From: Saccharopolyspora thermophila
GTDB taxonomy: Bacteria; Actinomycetota; Actinomycetes; Mycobacteriales; Pseudonocardiaceae
Reading direction: 5' to 3'
DNA length: 64,000 nt
NCBI RefSeq assembly: GCF_014646075.1
Contig: NZ_BMMT01000004.1
Location: 1 to 64,000 of the forward strand
Below the pieces are notes generated by a model, which saw only the letters and a program-made list of their open reading frames with translations, ran no database searches and had not been told where the DNA came from. Position numbers and translations under genes: made by a program. This document shows positions 16,929-26,637 of the stretch, in pieces. The stretch's first letter is position 1; each line of letters opens with the position of its first letter.

Positions 16929-19244
16929 TCACCTGATGTCACGCCCGGTCGCGTGGGGTTCGAAGCGGACGATGACCGCCTTGGAGACCGGGGTGTTCGA
17001 GCCCTCCGCCACCGAGCCCAGCGGCACCAGCGGGTTGGCCTCCGGGTAGTACGCCGCCGCGCAGCCGCGGGCCGTCGGGTAGGCCACGAGGCGGAAGCGG
17101 TTCACGCGGCGTTCCTCCACCGAGCCGTCCGGGGCCGTCCACTCCGACACCACGTCCACCAGATCTCCCGCCGTGAAGCCGAGTTCCGCGATGTCCTCGG
17201 GGTGGGCCAGTACCACGCGGCGGCCGTCCTCGATGCCCCGGTAGCGGTCCGACAGGCCGTAGATCGTGGTGTTGTACTGGTCGTGGCTGCGCAGCGTCTG
17301 CAGCAGCAGCCGCCCGGTCGGGACCTGGATCGGCTCCGGCACGTTCACCGTGAAGTTCGCCTTGCCGGTCGCGGTCGGGAAGGTGCGGCTGTCGCGCGGC
17401 GGGTGCGGCAGCACGAACCCGTCCGGCTCCCGGACCCGGCGGTTGTAGTCCTCGCAGCCGGGCACCACCCGCGCGATGTGGTCCCGGATCACGTCGTAGT
17501 CCCGCTCGAACGACTCCCAGCGCACCGGGTGGTCCGGGCCCAGCAGCGTGCGGGCCAGGCGGCAGATGATCGCGACCTCCGACAGCAGGTGCTCCGAAAC
17601 CGGGGCGAGCCGCCCGCGCGAGGCGTGCACCACCGACATCGAGTCCTCGACCGTCACGAACTGCGGACCACCGGCCTGCACGTCGCGCTCGGTGCGGCCC
17701 AGTGTCGGCAGAATCAGGGCGGTGCGGCCCGGCGTGACGTGCGAGCGGTTGAGCTTCGTCGACACCTGCACGGTCAGCTCGCAGCTGCGCAGCGCCGCCG
17801 CGGTGGCCTCCGTGTCCGGGGTGGCGGACACGAAGTTGCCACCCATGCCCACGAACGCCCGCACCCGGCCGTCCCGCATGGCCCGGATCGTGTCCACCGT
17901 GTCCAGGCCGGGGTGCCGCGGCACCGGCACCCCGAACTCGGCCTCCAGCGCGGCCAGGAACCTCTCCGGCATCTTCTCCCAGATGCCCATCGTCCGGTCG
18001 CCCTGCACGTTGGAGTGACCACGCACCGGGCACACCCCCGCGCCCGGCTTGCCGATCATGCCGCGCAACAGCAGCAGATTGACCACCTCGCGGATGGTCG
18101 CCACGCCCTGCCGGTGCTGCGTCAGGCCCATCGCCCAACAGGCGACCGTACGCTCCGAGGAGATCACCATCTCGGCGATCCGCTCGATCTGCTCCTGCGG
18201 CAACCCGGTGGCCTCGGTGGTGGCCTCCCAGTCGAGGTCGGCCTGGGCGGCGAACTCGGCGAAGCCGTGCGTGTGCGCCGCGACGAACTCCTTGTCCACC
18301 GCACCGGCCCTGAGCACCAGCGCGTTGAGCGCCTTGAACAGCGCCAGGTCGCCGCCGATGCGGATCTGGGCGAACTCGTCGGCCAGCGGCGTGCCGCCAC
18401 CCAGCACCCCGCGCACGTTCTGCGGGTTGCGGAACCGCATCAGCCCGGTCTCCGGCAGCGGGTTCACCGCGACGATCCGGCCCCCGCGCCGCTTCATCTT
18501 CTCCAACGACGACAGCATCCGCGGGTGGTTGGTGCCCGGGTTCTGGCCCACCACCAGCACGAGATCGGCGTGCTCCACATCGGACAGCGACACCGATCCC
18601 TTGCCGACGCCGAGGGTCTCGGTCAACGCCGCCCCGGACGACTCGTGGCACATGTTGGAGCAGTCCGGCAGGTTGTTCGTGCCGAAGCAGCGCACCATCA
18701 GCTGGTAGAGGAACGCGGCCTCGTTGCTGGTGCGCCCGGAGGTGTAGAAGGCCGCCTGGTCCGGCGAGTCCAGGGCCCGCAGGCCCGCCGCGATCACCTC
18801 GAACGCCTCAGCCCAGCTGATCGGCCGGTAGTGGGTGTCGCCGTCGCGCAGCACCATCGGGTGCGTCAGGCGTCCCTGCTGGCCCAGCCAGTAGTCGGTC
18901 CGCTCGGCCAGCTCGGCCACCGGGTGGCGGGCGAAGAACTCCGGTCCGACCCGCCGCGTGGTGGCCTCCTCGGCGACCGCCTTCGCGCCGTTCTCGCAGA
19001 ACTCGGCGATCTTGCGCCGGTCGCCCTCGGCCTCGCGCGGGTCCGGCCACGCGCAGCCCGGGCAGTCGAAGCCGTCCCGCTGGTTCAGCAGCGGCAGCGT
19101 TCGCGCGGTGCGGGCCAGGCCCATCTGCTCCCAGCTGCGCCGCAGGGAGACGAGCACGCCCTTCACCCCGGCCGCGGCATCGCCCGGCCGCCCTACCCGG
19201 AGGGCGCTCTCGTCGATGTCGTGTTCCGGTGCTCCACGTGACAT
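16929..19244 (-). CDS. FdhF/YdeP-family molybdopterin-dependent oxidoreductase
   Basis: A 771-residue protein of the formate-dehydrogenase-like molybdoenzyme superfamily. An N-terminal FDCPGCAWPDP motif supplies two cysteines, and the large cofactor domain begins near RPISWAEAFEVI. The active-site region NLPDCSNMCHESSG has Cys rather than Sec near the metal. Cofactor-binding segments VLVVGQNPGTNHPR and GMGGNFVSATPDTEA are present. The C-terminal molydopterin dinucleotide-binding beta-barrel spans about 640-765 (LRSHDQYNTTIYGLSDRYRG). The start MSRGAPEHD at 19244 is preferred over an ATG 48 bp upstream because conservation begins there. The family is cytoplasmic and poorly understood. FdhD is encoded close by and probably serves it. 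Confidence 0.9.
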   Translation of the reverse strand: MSRGAPEHDIDESALRVGRPGDAAAGVKGVLVSLRRSWEQMGLARTARTLPLLNQRDGFDCPGCAWPDPREAEGDRRKIAEFCENGAKAVAEEATTRRVGPEFFARHPVAELAERTDYWLGQQGRLTHPMVLRDGDTHYRPISWAEAFEVIAAGLRALDSPDQAAFYTSGRTSNEAAFLYQLMVRCFGTNNLPDCSNMCHESSGAALTETLGVGKGSVSLSDVEHADLVLVVGQNPGTNHPRMLSSLEKMKRRGGRIVAVNPLPETGLMRFRNPQNVRGVLGGGTPLADEFAQIRIGGDLALFKALNALVLRAGAVDKEFVAAHTHGFAEFAAQADLDWEATTEATGLPQEQIERIAEMVISSERTVACWAMGLTQHRQGVATIREVVNLLLLRGMIGKPGAGVCPVRGHSNVQGDRTMGIWEKMPERFLAALEAEFGVPVPRHPGLDTVDTIRAMRDGRVRAFVGMGGNFVSATPDTEATAAALRSCELTVQVSTKLNRSHVTPGRTALILPTLGRTERDVQAGGPQFVTVEDSMSVVHASRGRLAPVSEHLLSEVAIICRLARTLLGPDHPVRWESFERDYDVIRDHIARVVPGCEDYNRRVREPDGFVLPHPPRDSRTFPTATGKANFTVNVPEPIQVPTGRLLLQTLRSHDQYNTTIYGLSDRYRGIEDGRRVVLAHPEDIAELGFTAGDLVDVVSEWTAPDGSVEERRVNRFRLVAYPTARGCAAAYYPEANPLVPLGSVAEGSNTPVSKAVIVRFEPHATGRDIR

Positions 19245-19356
19245 GCGCCCAGCGTGCGGCACCGCCCATCGACCGGCACGGCAGAGTGTCATAGATCACA
19301 TCTGGGCCGGTTGCGGGCCCGGCTGGAGCCCGGCAAAGGCGCAGCACCGCCACTCG

Positions 19357-19362
19357 TAGAAT
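19357..19362 (+). promoter_or_regulatory. Candidate -10 element of leaderless valS
   Basis: TAGAAT ends 7 bases before the GTG start of valS, and no ribosome-binding site lies between. This spacing puts the transcript start on or next to the start codon. No convincing -35 is seen. Confidence 0.5.
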
Positions 19363-19369
19363 TCGGCCT

Positions 19370-22003
19370 GTGACACAGACCCATGCCGCCCAGCACCGTG
19401 CACTTCCGTCGACCTGGAATCCGGCCGACCACGAGGCCGAGCTCTACCAGCGCTGGGTAGCTGCCGGGTACTTCACCGCGGACGTCAACAGTGACAAACC
19501 GCCGTTCTCCATCGTCATCCCGCCGCCGAACGTCACCGGCAGCCTGCACATCGGGCACGCCTACGAGCACACCCAGATGGACATCCTCAGCCGGCGCCGC
19601 CGGATGCAGGGGTACGAGGTTCTGTGGCTGCCGGGCATGGACCACGCCAGCATCGCCGTGCAGGCCCTGGTCGAGCGGCAGCTCCGCGAGGAGGGCATCG
19701 ACCACCGCGAGCTGGGCCGCGAGGCGTTCCTGGAACGCGTGTGGCAGTGGAAGGAGCAGCACGGCGGGGCCATCCTGTCCCAGATGTGCCGTCTCGGTGA
19801 CAGCGTCGACTGGAGCCGCGAGCGCTTCACCATGGACGCCGGGCTGTCCCGCGCCGTGCAGACGATCTTCAAGAAGCTCTACGACGACGGGCTGATCTAC
19901 CGCGCCGAGCGGCTGGTGAACTGGTCGCCCGAGATGCGCTCGGCGATCAGCGACATCGAGGTGGAGCACAAGGAGGTCGAGGGCGAGCTCGTCTCCATGC
20001 GCTACGGCGACGGGGACCGTTCGATCGTGGTCGCCACGACCCGGGTCGAGACCATGCTCGGCGACACCGCCGTCGCGGTGCACCCCGACGACGACCGGTA
20101 CCGGCACCTGGTCGGCACCGAGGTCGAGCTGCCGCTGACCGGGCGCAAGATCCCGATCATCGCCGACGAGCATGTCGACCCGGAGTTCGGCACCGGCGCG
20201 GTCAAGGTGACGCCGGCGCACGACCCGAACGACTTCGAGATCGGCAGGCGGCACGACCTGCCGATGCTCACGATCATGGACGAGGCGGGCCGCATCGCCC
20301 ACACCGGCACCCGCTTCGACGGCATGGACCGCTTCGAGGCGCGGGTCGCGGTGCGTGAGGCGCTGCGCGAGCAGGGCCGGATCGTCGCCGAGAAGCGCCC
20401 GTACCTGCACAGCGTCGGGCACAGCTCGCGGTCGAAGGAGCCGATCGAGCCGCGCCTGTCGCTGCAGTGGTTCGTCAAGGTCGGCCCGCTGGCCAAGGCC
20501 GCCGGGGACGCGGTGCGCGACGGCCGGGTGATGATCCACCCGCCGGAGATGACCAAGCGCTACTTCGACTGGGTCGACAACCTGCACGACTGGGCCATCT
20601 CGCGGCAGCTGTGGTGGGGCCACCGAATCCCGATCTGGTACGGCCCGAACGGTGAGGTGGTGTGCGTCGGCCCGGACGAGGAGCCTCCGTCGGGCGAGGG
20701 GTGGCACCAGGACGAGGACGTGCTGGACACCTGGTTCTCCTCGGGGCTGTGGCCGTTCTCCACGATGGGCTGGCCGGAGGACACCGCGGACCTGCGGAAG
20801 TTCTACCCGACCAGCGTGCTGGTCACCGGCTACGACATCCTGTTCTTCTGGGTCGCCCGGATGATGATGTTCGGGCTGTACGCGATGGACGGGCAGCCGC
20901 CCTTCAGGATCGTCGCGCTGCACGGCATGGTCCGTGACGCGCACGGCAAGAAGATGTCGAAGTCGGCGGGCAACACCGTGGACCCGCTGGTGTGGATGGA
21001 CACCTACGGCACCGACGCGCTGCGGTTCACGCTGGCGCGCGGCGCGAACCCGGGCACCGACTCGCCGATCAGCGAGGAGTGGGTCGCCGGGTCGCGCAGC
21101 TTCTGTACGAAGCTGTTCAACGCCACCAAGTTCGCGCTGATGAACGGCGCGCGGGTGCCGGAGCGGCTGCCGGAGCGGGGCGAGCTGACCGACGCCGACC
21201 GGTGGATCCTGGGCCGCATCGACCAGCTGGTGTCCGATGTGGACGATCTGCTGGAGGACTTCCAGTTCGCCAAGGCCACCGAGGCGCTGTACCACTTCAC
21301 CTGGGACGAGTTCTGCGACTGGTACCTGGAGCTGTCCAAGGTCCAGTTGGACGGCGAAGGGGAGCGGGCGGAGCGCACCCGCGAGGTGCTCGGGTACGTG
21401 CTCGACGTGCTGCTGCGGCTGCTGCACCCGACGATCCCGTTCATCACCGAGGCGCTGTGGACCGCGCTGACCGGCCGCGAGTCGGTGGTGGTCGCGGAGT
21501 GGCCGAAACCGTCCGGCGAGGCGGTCGACGAGGCCGCCGCGGAGCGCGTCGCCGCGCTGCAGAAGCTGGTCACCGAGATCCGGCGGTTCCGGTCGGACCA
21601 GGGGCTCAAGCCGGGGCAGCGGGTGGCCGCGAAGCTCAGCGGGGTGGCCGAGCTGGGGCTGGCCGACCACGTCCCGGCGGTGCGGGCGCTGGCGCGCGTC
21701 ACCGAGCCCGAGGACGGCTTCACGTCGTCGGCGTCGATCGAGGTGGGCCTGACCGGCGGCACCGTCCTGGTGGAGCTGGACCTGTCCGGGGCGGTGGACG
21801 TCGAGGCCGAGCGCAAGCGGCTGGCCAAGGACCTCGCCGCGGCGGAGAAGGAGCTGTCGGGTACCGAGAAGAAGCTGAACAACCCGGCGTTCCTGGACAA
21901 GGCCCCGGCCGAGGTGGTGGAGAAGATCCGGGCGCGCCGCGAGACCGCCCGGGCGGACATCGAGCGGATCAACGCCCGCCTGGCGGCCCTGCCGCAGGGC
22001 TGA
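19370..22003 (+). CDS. valS: Valine--tRNA ligase
   Basis: An 877-residue class I aminoacyl-tRNA synthetase. The signature [13 protein letters not shown] is HIGH. The KMSKS loop is present in [10 protein letters not shown]. The CP1 editing domain has [15 protein letters not shown] and [15 protein letters not shown]. Substrate residues in the [15 protein letters not shown] segment are conserved. The C-terminus ends in the ValS-type coiled coil ([19 protein letters not shown]). The start is GTG with a -10 element 7 bases upstream, so the message may be leaderless. In actinobacteria valS is followed by folC. Here a methyltransferase/MerR pair has been placed between them. The stop is adjacent to the opposing methyltransferase stop (TGATCA). 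Confidence 0.97.
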   Translation: MTQTHAAQHRALPSTWNPADHEAELYQRWVAAGYFTADVNSDKPPFSIVIPPPNVTGSLHIGHAYEHTQMDILSRRRRMQGYEVLWLPGMDHASIAVQALVERQLREEGIDHRELGREAFLERVWQWKEQHGGAILSQMCRLGDSVDWSRERFTMDAGLSRAVQTIFKKLYDDGLIYRAERLVNWSPEMRSAISDIEVEHKEVEGELVSMRYGDGDRSIVVATTRVETMLGDTAVAVHPDDDRYRHLVGTEVELPLTGRKIPIIADEHVDPEFGTGAVKVTPAHDPNDFEIGRRHDLPMLTIMDEAGRIAHTGTRFDGMDRFEARVAVREALREQGRIVAEKRPYLHSVGHSSRSKEPIEPRLSLQWFVKVGPLAKAAGDAVRDGRVMIHPPEMTKRYFDWVDNLHDWAISRQLWWGHRIPIWYGPNGEVVCVGPDEEPPSGEGWHQDEDVLDTWFSSGLWPFSTMGWPEDTADLRKFYPTSVLVTGYDILFFWVARMMMFGLYAMDGQPPFRIVALHGMVRDAHGKKMSKSAGNTVDPLVWMDTYGTDALRFTLARGANPGTDSPISEEWVAGSRSFCTKLFNATKFALMNGARVPERLPERGELTDADRWILGRIDQLVSDVDDLLEDFQFAKATEALYHFTWDEFCDWYLELSKVQLDGEGERAERTREVLGYVLDVLLRLLHPTIPFITEALWTALTGRESVVVAEWPKPSGEAVDEAAAERVAALQKLVTEIRRFRSDQGLKPGQRVAAKLSGVAELGLADHVPAVRALARVTEPEDGFTSSASIEVGLTGGTVLVELDLSGAVDVEAERKRLAKDLAAAEKELSGTEKKLNNPAFLDKAPAEVVEKIRARRETARADIERINARLAALPQG

Positions 22004-22810
22004 TCACCTGATCGTGTGGTGAGTGGAGGGCACCTCCGGTTTGATCGGCCGGAGGTGTCCTCCACCGCGTTCTGCCTCGCTCTGGCGGACGGCGGCGACG
22101 ACGACCGGGAGGGCGAAGAACAGGCGGTCGTTCTCGGCCCGGTGCCGTTGCTCGGCGATCCAGGCGTCGGCTTGCTCGGGGGTCACCGCCGCGGTGGCGC
22201 GGGCTGATTCCGCGAGGCCCACCAGCACCGGCAGCACCAGGTCGCCGGTGAGCACACTGGTGTGGACCTCCACGGAGACGTCGTGGAAACCACCGTCCAG
22301 CAACAGGTTCCGGTAGCGGCGGGCGGAGTGCGGGTGCCGCACGGTGGACAGCCGCGCCTGCACCACGGCGCGGGTCAGCGCCATGTCCGCAGCATCGACC
22401 AGGATCGCCTCCCAGTCCTGGCCGAGCAGGACGATGCGGCCGCCGGGCGCGAGCACCCGGCGGGCCTCCGCGAGGGCGGCCGCCGGGTCCGCCACCGCGT
22501 GGTACACCTTCTCGGCCCGGTAGCCGGTCAGCTCGCCGTCGGCGAACGGCAGCGCGGCGGCGTCCGCCACCCGGAACTCGGCGTCCGGGTAGCGCGCGGC
22601 GGCGACCGCCACCACCTCCGCGTCGACGTCCACCCCGATGGTCGGCACCCCGCGTCGGCGCAGCTCGGCGACAGCCAGCCCGGTACCGCAGCCCACGTCG
22701 ACGGCGGCCGTGGTGGGGCCGAGGAGTTCGTAGGAGCGCTCCCGCAGGCGGGCGGCCTCCGGCTGGGCGTCGAAGCGGTCGAGGATCTCGATCAGGTTTG
22801 TCGTTGACAT
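22004..22810 (-). CDS. Class I SAM-dependent methyltransferase
   Basis: A 268-residue methyltransferase. Motif I is VDVGCGTGLAVAEL, followed by acidic VDVDAE. A DAAALPFADGELTG segment and the post-motif ARRVLAPGGRIVLLG complete the SAM-binding domain. The substrate is unknown. The last 20 codons lie in the hairpin shared with the end of valS, so the C-terminus (HLRPIKPEVPS) may be a read-through of a former intergenic region. The start ATG is divergent from the MerR gene and lies about 8 bases after a -10-like CAGGCT, so the message may be leaderless. The MerR-type operator and 19-bp promoter spacing suggest control by the adjacent regulator. Confidence 0.85.
   Translation of the reverse strand: MSTTNLIEILDRFDAQPEAARLRERSYELLGPTTAAVDVGCGTGLAVAELRRRGVPTIGVDVDAEVVAVAAARYPDAEFRVADAAALPFADGELTGYRAEKVYHAVADPAAALAEARRVLAPGGRIVLLGQDWEAILVDAADMALTRAVVQARLSTVRHPHSARRYRNLLLDGGFHDVSVEVHTSVLTGDLVLPVLVGLAESARATAAVTPEQADAWIAEQRHRAENDRLFFALPVVVAAVRQSEAERGGGHLRPIKPEVPSTHHTIR
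22023..22065. terminator. Bidirectional hairpin between valS and methyltransferase
   Basis: A 17-base arm at 22023-22039 pairs with 22049-22065 around a 9-base loop, with only one G-U mismatch. It sits 20 bp after the valS stop, inside the last codons of the opposing methyltransferase. It should stop both convergent transcripts. Confidence 0.75.
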
Positions 22811-22824
22811 GCCGGACAGCCTGC

Positions 22825-22846
22825 GACTTCATGTCGACGTGAAGTC
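22825..22846. promoter_or_regulatory. MerR-type operator overlapping divergent promoter
   Basis: GACTTCATGTCGACGTGAAGTC is a 22-bp near-perfect palindrome (20 of 22 symmetrical), given here as arms GACTTCA and TGAAGTC around GTCGAC. On the minus strand a TTGACT (22848-22843) and CAGGCT are separated by 19 bp, the long spacer typical of MerR-activated promoters. The palindrome fills that spacer. Confidence 0.65.
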
Positions 22847-22850
22847 AACG

Positions 22851-23267
22851 ATGAGCATCGGCGACCTTGCCGGACGGTTCGGGCTGGCCACCCACGTGCT
22901 GCGGCACTGGGAGTCGGTGGGGCTGCTGAGCCCGGAGCGCGTCGCCGGCCGCCGCCGGTACGGCCCGGACGACCTGTACCGGGTCGCGATCATCCTGCGG
23001 GCGAAGGAAGCCGGGCTGGGTCTCGACGCGATCCGCGAGATGTTCGCCACCAAGGACCCGATCGCCCGGCGCGGCGTCATGCGGCAGCACCGCGACGACC
23101 TGCGGCGGCGGATTGACGCGCTGCGTGCCTCGCTGGAGCTCGTCGAATGCGCCCTGGAATGCGAGCACGTCGACGTCGCGACCTGCCCGCACTTCCGAGC
23201 CGTGCTCGACGCCCGGATCGAGGACGCCGCCCGCACCGCCACGCACCCCGGTCCGGGCGGTATCTAG
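22851..23267 (+). CDS. MerR-family transcriptional regulator
   Basis: A 138-residue MerR protein. The N-terminal winged helix carries SIGDLAGRFGLATHVLRHWESVGLL followed by a recognition wing with RRRYGPDDLYRVAII. The rest is a dimerisation helix with cysteines (ECALECEHVDVATCPH) that could sense metal or thiols. I chose the ATG at 22851 because an in-frame ATG at 22809 would place the operator inside the gene and overlap the methyltransferase start. The methyltransferase is divergent, so this regulator probably controls both itself and that gene. folC follows 58 bp downstream. Confidence 0.85.
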   Translation: MSIGDLAGRFGLATHVLRHWESVGLLSPERVAGRRRYGPDDLYRVAIILRAKEAGLGLDAIREMFATKDPIARRGVMRQHRDDLRRRIDALRASLELVECALECEHVDVATCPHFRAVLDARIEDAARTATHPGPGGI

Positions 23268-23325
23268 ACTTCGAACTGAGGCCGTCGTCCTCGTCGTGCC
23301 CAGCCTGAACCAGGGGAGTGAGCTT

Positions 23326-24693
23326 GTGACCGGCACCGATGCCGCCGCGCTGCACGAACTGCGCGTGGTGGAGGCCGAGCTCAACGAACGCTGGCCGGAG
23401 ACCAAGATCGAGCCGTCGCTCGACCGCATCCGGGCGTTGACCGATCTGCTCGCCGAGCCGCAGCGCAGCTACCCGGTCGTGCACGTCGCGGGCACCAACG
23501 GCAAGTCGTCGACCACGCGGATGGTGGACGCGCTGCTGAGCGGTCTCGGGCTGCGCACCGGCCGCTACACCAGCCCACACCTGCAGCTGGCCACCGAACG
23601 CATCAGCATCGACGGTCGGCCGATCAGCCCGGCGGCCTACGTCGAGGCATACCGCGACATCGCCCCGTACGTCTCCATCGTGGACGCGCAGAGCGACGTG
23701 CGGATGAGCAAGTTCGAGGTGCTGACCGGCATGGCGTTCGCCGCCTTCGCCGACGCCCCGGTGGAGGCCGCGGTGCTCGAGGTCGGCCTGGGCGGCAGCT
23801 GGGACGCCACCAACGTGGCCGACGCGAAGGTCGCGGTGATCACGCCGGTCGCCCTGGACCACGCCGAGTACCTGGGCAGCGAGCTGTCCGGCATCGCCCG
23901 TGAGAAGGCCGGGATCATCAAGCCCGGCTCCATCGTGGTGCTGGCCGCGCAGGCCGCCGAGGCGCAGCGGGCGATCATGGAGCGCATCGCGGAGATCGAC
24001 GCGACGGTGGCCCGCGAGGGCCAGGAGTTCGGCGTGCTGTCGCGGACGGTCGCCGTGGGTGGCCAGATGCTCCGGCTGCAGGGCCTCGGCGGGGTCTACG
24101 ACGAGATCTTTCTGCCCCTGCACGGCGAGCACCAGGCGCGCAACGCCGCGGTGGCGCTGGCCGCGGCGGAGGCGTTCTTCGGGGCCGGCGCGCAGCGGCA
24201 GCTCGACGTCGAACGGGTCCGCGAGGCGTTCGCGAGCGTCATCACACCCGGGCGGCTGGAGCGGGTCCGCTCCGCGCCGGCGGTGCTCGTCGACGCCGCC
24301 CACAACCCGCACGGGGCGAAGGCCCTCGCCGACGCACTCAGCTCGGAGTTCTCCTTCCGCCGTCTGGTCGCGGTGGTCGGCGTGCTCGGTGACAAGGACG
24401 CCCGGGGCATCCTGGAGGAGCTGGAGCCGGTCGTCGAGGAGGTCGTGCTGACCCGGAACTCCTCGCCGCGCGCCTTGGACCCCGACCAGCTGGCGGGCAT
24501 GGCCAGGGACATCTTCGGCGCGGACCGGATCGTCGTGGAGCCGCGACTGGACGACGCGGTCGAGGCGGCCATCGGCCTGGCGGAGGAGACGTCGGATCCC
24601 GGCGAGTCGATGTCCGGCGGCGGCGTGGTGATCACCGGTTCCGTGGTGACCGCGGGGGAGGCCCGCGCCCTGTTCGGCAAGGAACCGGCATGA
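23326..24693 (+). CDS. folC: Folylpolyglutamate/dihydrofolate synthase
   Basis: A 455-residue FolC. It adds glutamate to dihydropteroate and folates in an ATP-dependent ligation. The P-loop reads HVAGTNGKSSTTRM. TGRYTSPHL and VGLGGSWDATN are the conserved catalytic segments, and the C-terminal ligase domain has DAAHNPHGAKAL. The GTG start follows AGGGGAG with 7-base spacing. The stop overlaps the DUF4233 start by 4 bp (ATGA). valS-folC-DUF4233-ndk is the gene order in mycobacteria. Confidence 0.95.
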   Translation: MTGTDAAALHELRVVEAELNERWPETKIEPSLDRIRALTDLLAEPQRSYPVVHVAGTNGKSSTTRMVDALLSGLGLRTGRYTSPHLQLATERISIDGRPISPAAYVEAYRDIAPYVSIVDAQSDVRMSKFEVLTGMAFAAFADAPVEAAVLEVGLGGSWDATNVADAKVAVITPVALDHAEYLGSELSGIAREKAGIIKPGSIVVLAAQAAEAQRAIMERIAEIDATVAREGQEFGVLSRTVAVGGQMLRLQGLGGVYDEIFLPLHGEHQARNAAVALAAAEAFFGAGAQRQLDVERVREAFASVITPGRLERVRSAPAVLVDAAHNPHGAKALADALSSEFSFRRLVAVVGVLGDKDARGILEELEPVVEEVVLTRNSSPRALDPDQLAGMARDIFGADRIVVEPRLDDAVEAAIGLAEETSDPGESMSGGGVVITGSVVTAGEARALFGKEPA

Positions 24694-25157
24694 GTGAGGC
24701 GGGATCCGTCGTGACCGATCAGCCCGAATCCGAATCCGGCCTGCCCGAGGCGCCGCCCGGGGTGCGCGACCCGTGGAAGGGCCTGCGCGGCATCATGGCG
24801 GGCACCCTGGTGCTGGAGTTCATCGCGTTCCTGCTCGCGCTGCCGGTGGTGTGGAAGTTCGGCGGCGGGGTGTCCAGCGTCGGTTTCGTGGTCGTCGCAA
24901 CGCTGTCGGTGCTGATGCTGCTGGCGGCTTTCGTGCAGCGGCGCCGGTGGGGGCTCGGTGTCGCGCTCGCCCTGCAGGTGGCGATCATTTTGTGCGCTTT
25001 CGTGCACCCGGCAATCGGCATCATGGGTGTGGTGTTCGCCCTGGTCTGGGGCTACATCCTGCACCTGCGCCGCGACGTGGCGAACCGGATGCGCGCGGGC
25101 CTGCTCTACGACCAGCTCGGCCACCCGCCCGGCTACCCCCCGGAGAAGACCGACTGA
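24690..25157 (+). CDS. DUF4233-family membrane protein
   Basis: A 155-residue membrane protein corresponding in place and layout to M. tuberculosis Rv2446c. After about 30 soluble residues come RDPWKGLRGIMAGTLVLEF and four hydrophobic helices (about 35-57, 62-80, 88-105 and 107-125). It ends in a conserved cytoplasmic tail (RRDVANRMRAGLLYDQL). It is translationally coupled to folC by an ATGA overlap, which suggests a link to folate metabolism. Its function is not known. Confidence 0.85.
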   Translation: MSEAGSVVTDQPESESGLPEAPPGVRDPWKGLRGIMAGTLVLEFIAFLLALPVVWKFGGGVSSVGFVVVATLSVLMLLAAFVQRRRWGLGVALALQVAIILCAFVHPAIGIMGVVFALVWGYILHLRRDVANRMRAGLLYDQLGHPPGYPPEKTD

Positions 25158-25182
25158 TCGGGCTGGCAGTCGGGCTCGCTGC

Positions 25183-26283
25183 CTAGCCGATGTCGATGAC
25201 CGCTCGGCCGACGATCTCACCGCGCCCGAGGGCGTCGTAGGCATCCTGGACCTGCTCGAACGGGTAGTGGCGGCTGATCGCGTTCTGCGGGCGCAGCAGA
25301 CCGCGGGCCACCAGGTCCAGCAGCACCGGCATGTCGCGGCGCGGTTTCGCACCGTAGGAGCCCTTGATCTGCAGCTTGCGCCGGGCGATCGTGGCCAGGT
25401 CGAACTCCCCGGTGGTGCCGCGGGGCGCGATACCGACGACCACGATCTGCCCGCCCTCCACGACCGCGTCCCGCGCGATGGTGAACGTGGGCACCGCGCC
25501 GAGCGCCTCGAAGGCCACGTCCACACCACGACCACCGGTGAGCTCCCGGATCACCGCCGGGGCGTCCGCCTCGGCGGAGTTCACGGTGTGCGTGGCGCCG
25601 AGCTCCCGAGCCCTGGCCAGCTTCTCCTCGCTGATGTCCACCGCGATGATCATCGCCGCGCCGAACACCGCGGCGAGCTGGATCAGCGCCGAACCGACAC
25701 CCCCGGCCGCGACCACCGCCACGGTGTCGCCCACGCGCACGTCCGCCGCGTGGCGCAGCGCGCCGTAGGCGGTCATCGTCGAGCAGCCCACCGAGGCCAC
25801 GTCGGTCAGCCCCACCCCGTCCGGCACCCGGAACACCGCGGTGGCGGGCGTGACGCAGCGTTCCGCGAGCCCGCCCATCGAGTACATCCACACCGGTTCG
25901 CCGTCCGGCCGGAACAGCCGGGTCTCGTCGTCGTAGAGGCGACCCCGGCCCCGGTTGAACTCGAAGAACCGCTGGCAGATCTCCTCGTTGCCGCGGCGGC
26001 ACTGCTCGCACTGGCCGCACGGCATGATGAAGCTGGTCACCACCCGATCGCCGACCGCAAGGTCGGTGACGCCGGACCCGATCTCGGCGACCACACCCGC
26101 CACCTCGTGCCCGAGGACGGTCGGCGTGGGGAACGGCAGCTCGCCCCTGAGCACGTGCAGGTCGGTGTGGCAGACCCCGCAGGACCGCACGTCGATGGCG
26201 ACCTCACCGGCCTTCGGGCGGGGATCGGCGAGCTGCTCGATCCGCATCGGCTGGTTGGCGGCGGTGTGCACGGCGGCGCGCAT
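25183..26283 (-). CDS. Zinc-dependent alcohol dehydrogenase
   Basis: A 366-residue medium-chain dehydrogenase. The catalytic zinc ligands are in RSCGVCHTDLH and VLGHEVAGVV. The structural zinc has four cysteines in CGQCEQCRRGNEEIC. The Rossmann nucleotide motif is AAGGVGSALIQ. The acidic residue after the second strand (VDISEEK) suggests NAD(H) rather than NADP(H). The start ATG is preceded by GAGGAGG on the minus strand. It stands alone against the direction of the folC/ndk neighbourhood and looks like an insertion into the conserved order. Confidence 0.9.
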   Translation of the reverse strand: MRAAVHTAANQPMRIEQLADPRPKAGEVAIDVRSCGVCHTDLHVLRGELPFPTPTVLGHEVAGVVAEIGSGVTDLAVGDRVVTSFIMPCGQCEQCRRGNEEICQRFFEFNRGRGRLYDDETRLFRPDGEPVWMYSMGGLAERCVTPATAVFRVPDGVGLTDVASVGCSTMTAYGALRHAADVRVGDTVAVVAAGGVGSALIQLAAVFGAAMIIAVDISEEKLARARELGATHTVNSAEADAPAVIRELTGGRGVDVAFEALGAVPTFTIARDAVVEGGQIVVVGIAPRGTTGEFDLATIARRKLQIKGSYGAKPRRDMPVLLDLVARGLLRPQNAISRHYPFEQVQDAYDALGRGEIVGRAVIDIG

Positions 26284-26637
26284 CCTGACCTCCTCGTCAG
26301 ACCGGCCAGTCGGTTCGACCGAGAAGCTATCGCGTCGCCCCGCCCGGTACCAGGTCACGAAAGCGAGCGCCGCGCTTGACGTCCCGGCCCCCGGGAGCGG
26401 CGGACCCGCCGGCTGCCGCGGTGGGAGGCACCCCGGCCTGAACCGCCGATCGCATGGCGACGCAATGGTGGGCGAGCACCCGCCGCGAAAGGCGTGCTTT
26501 CCCCACCTGCCAAGCAGGGACGTCCCCATCGATTTCCCGCTCGGCCACACCGCACACTTTTGTCCAGTGCGGCGACGAGTCAGGGCACGCAGCTGCTGAT
26601 CCGCACTCCGCACACAACCGAAAGGCAGCACAGATCA
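26284..26637. other. Intergenic region between alcohol dehydrogenase and secreted-protein gene
   Basis: A 354-bp divergent promoter region. A small dyad, CCGCAC at 26550-26555 with GTGCGG at 26567-26572, lies about 65 bp before the secreted-protein start. No gene or known RNA is recognised. Confidence 0.4.

Noticed and set aside
19245-19369. T-box or other aminoacylation riboswitch before valS
   Set aside because: The start is leaderless-like with a -10 element 7 bases away, so there is no room for a leader RNA.
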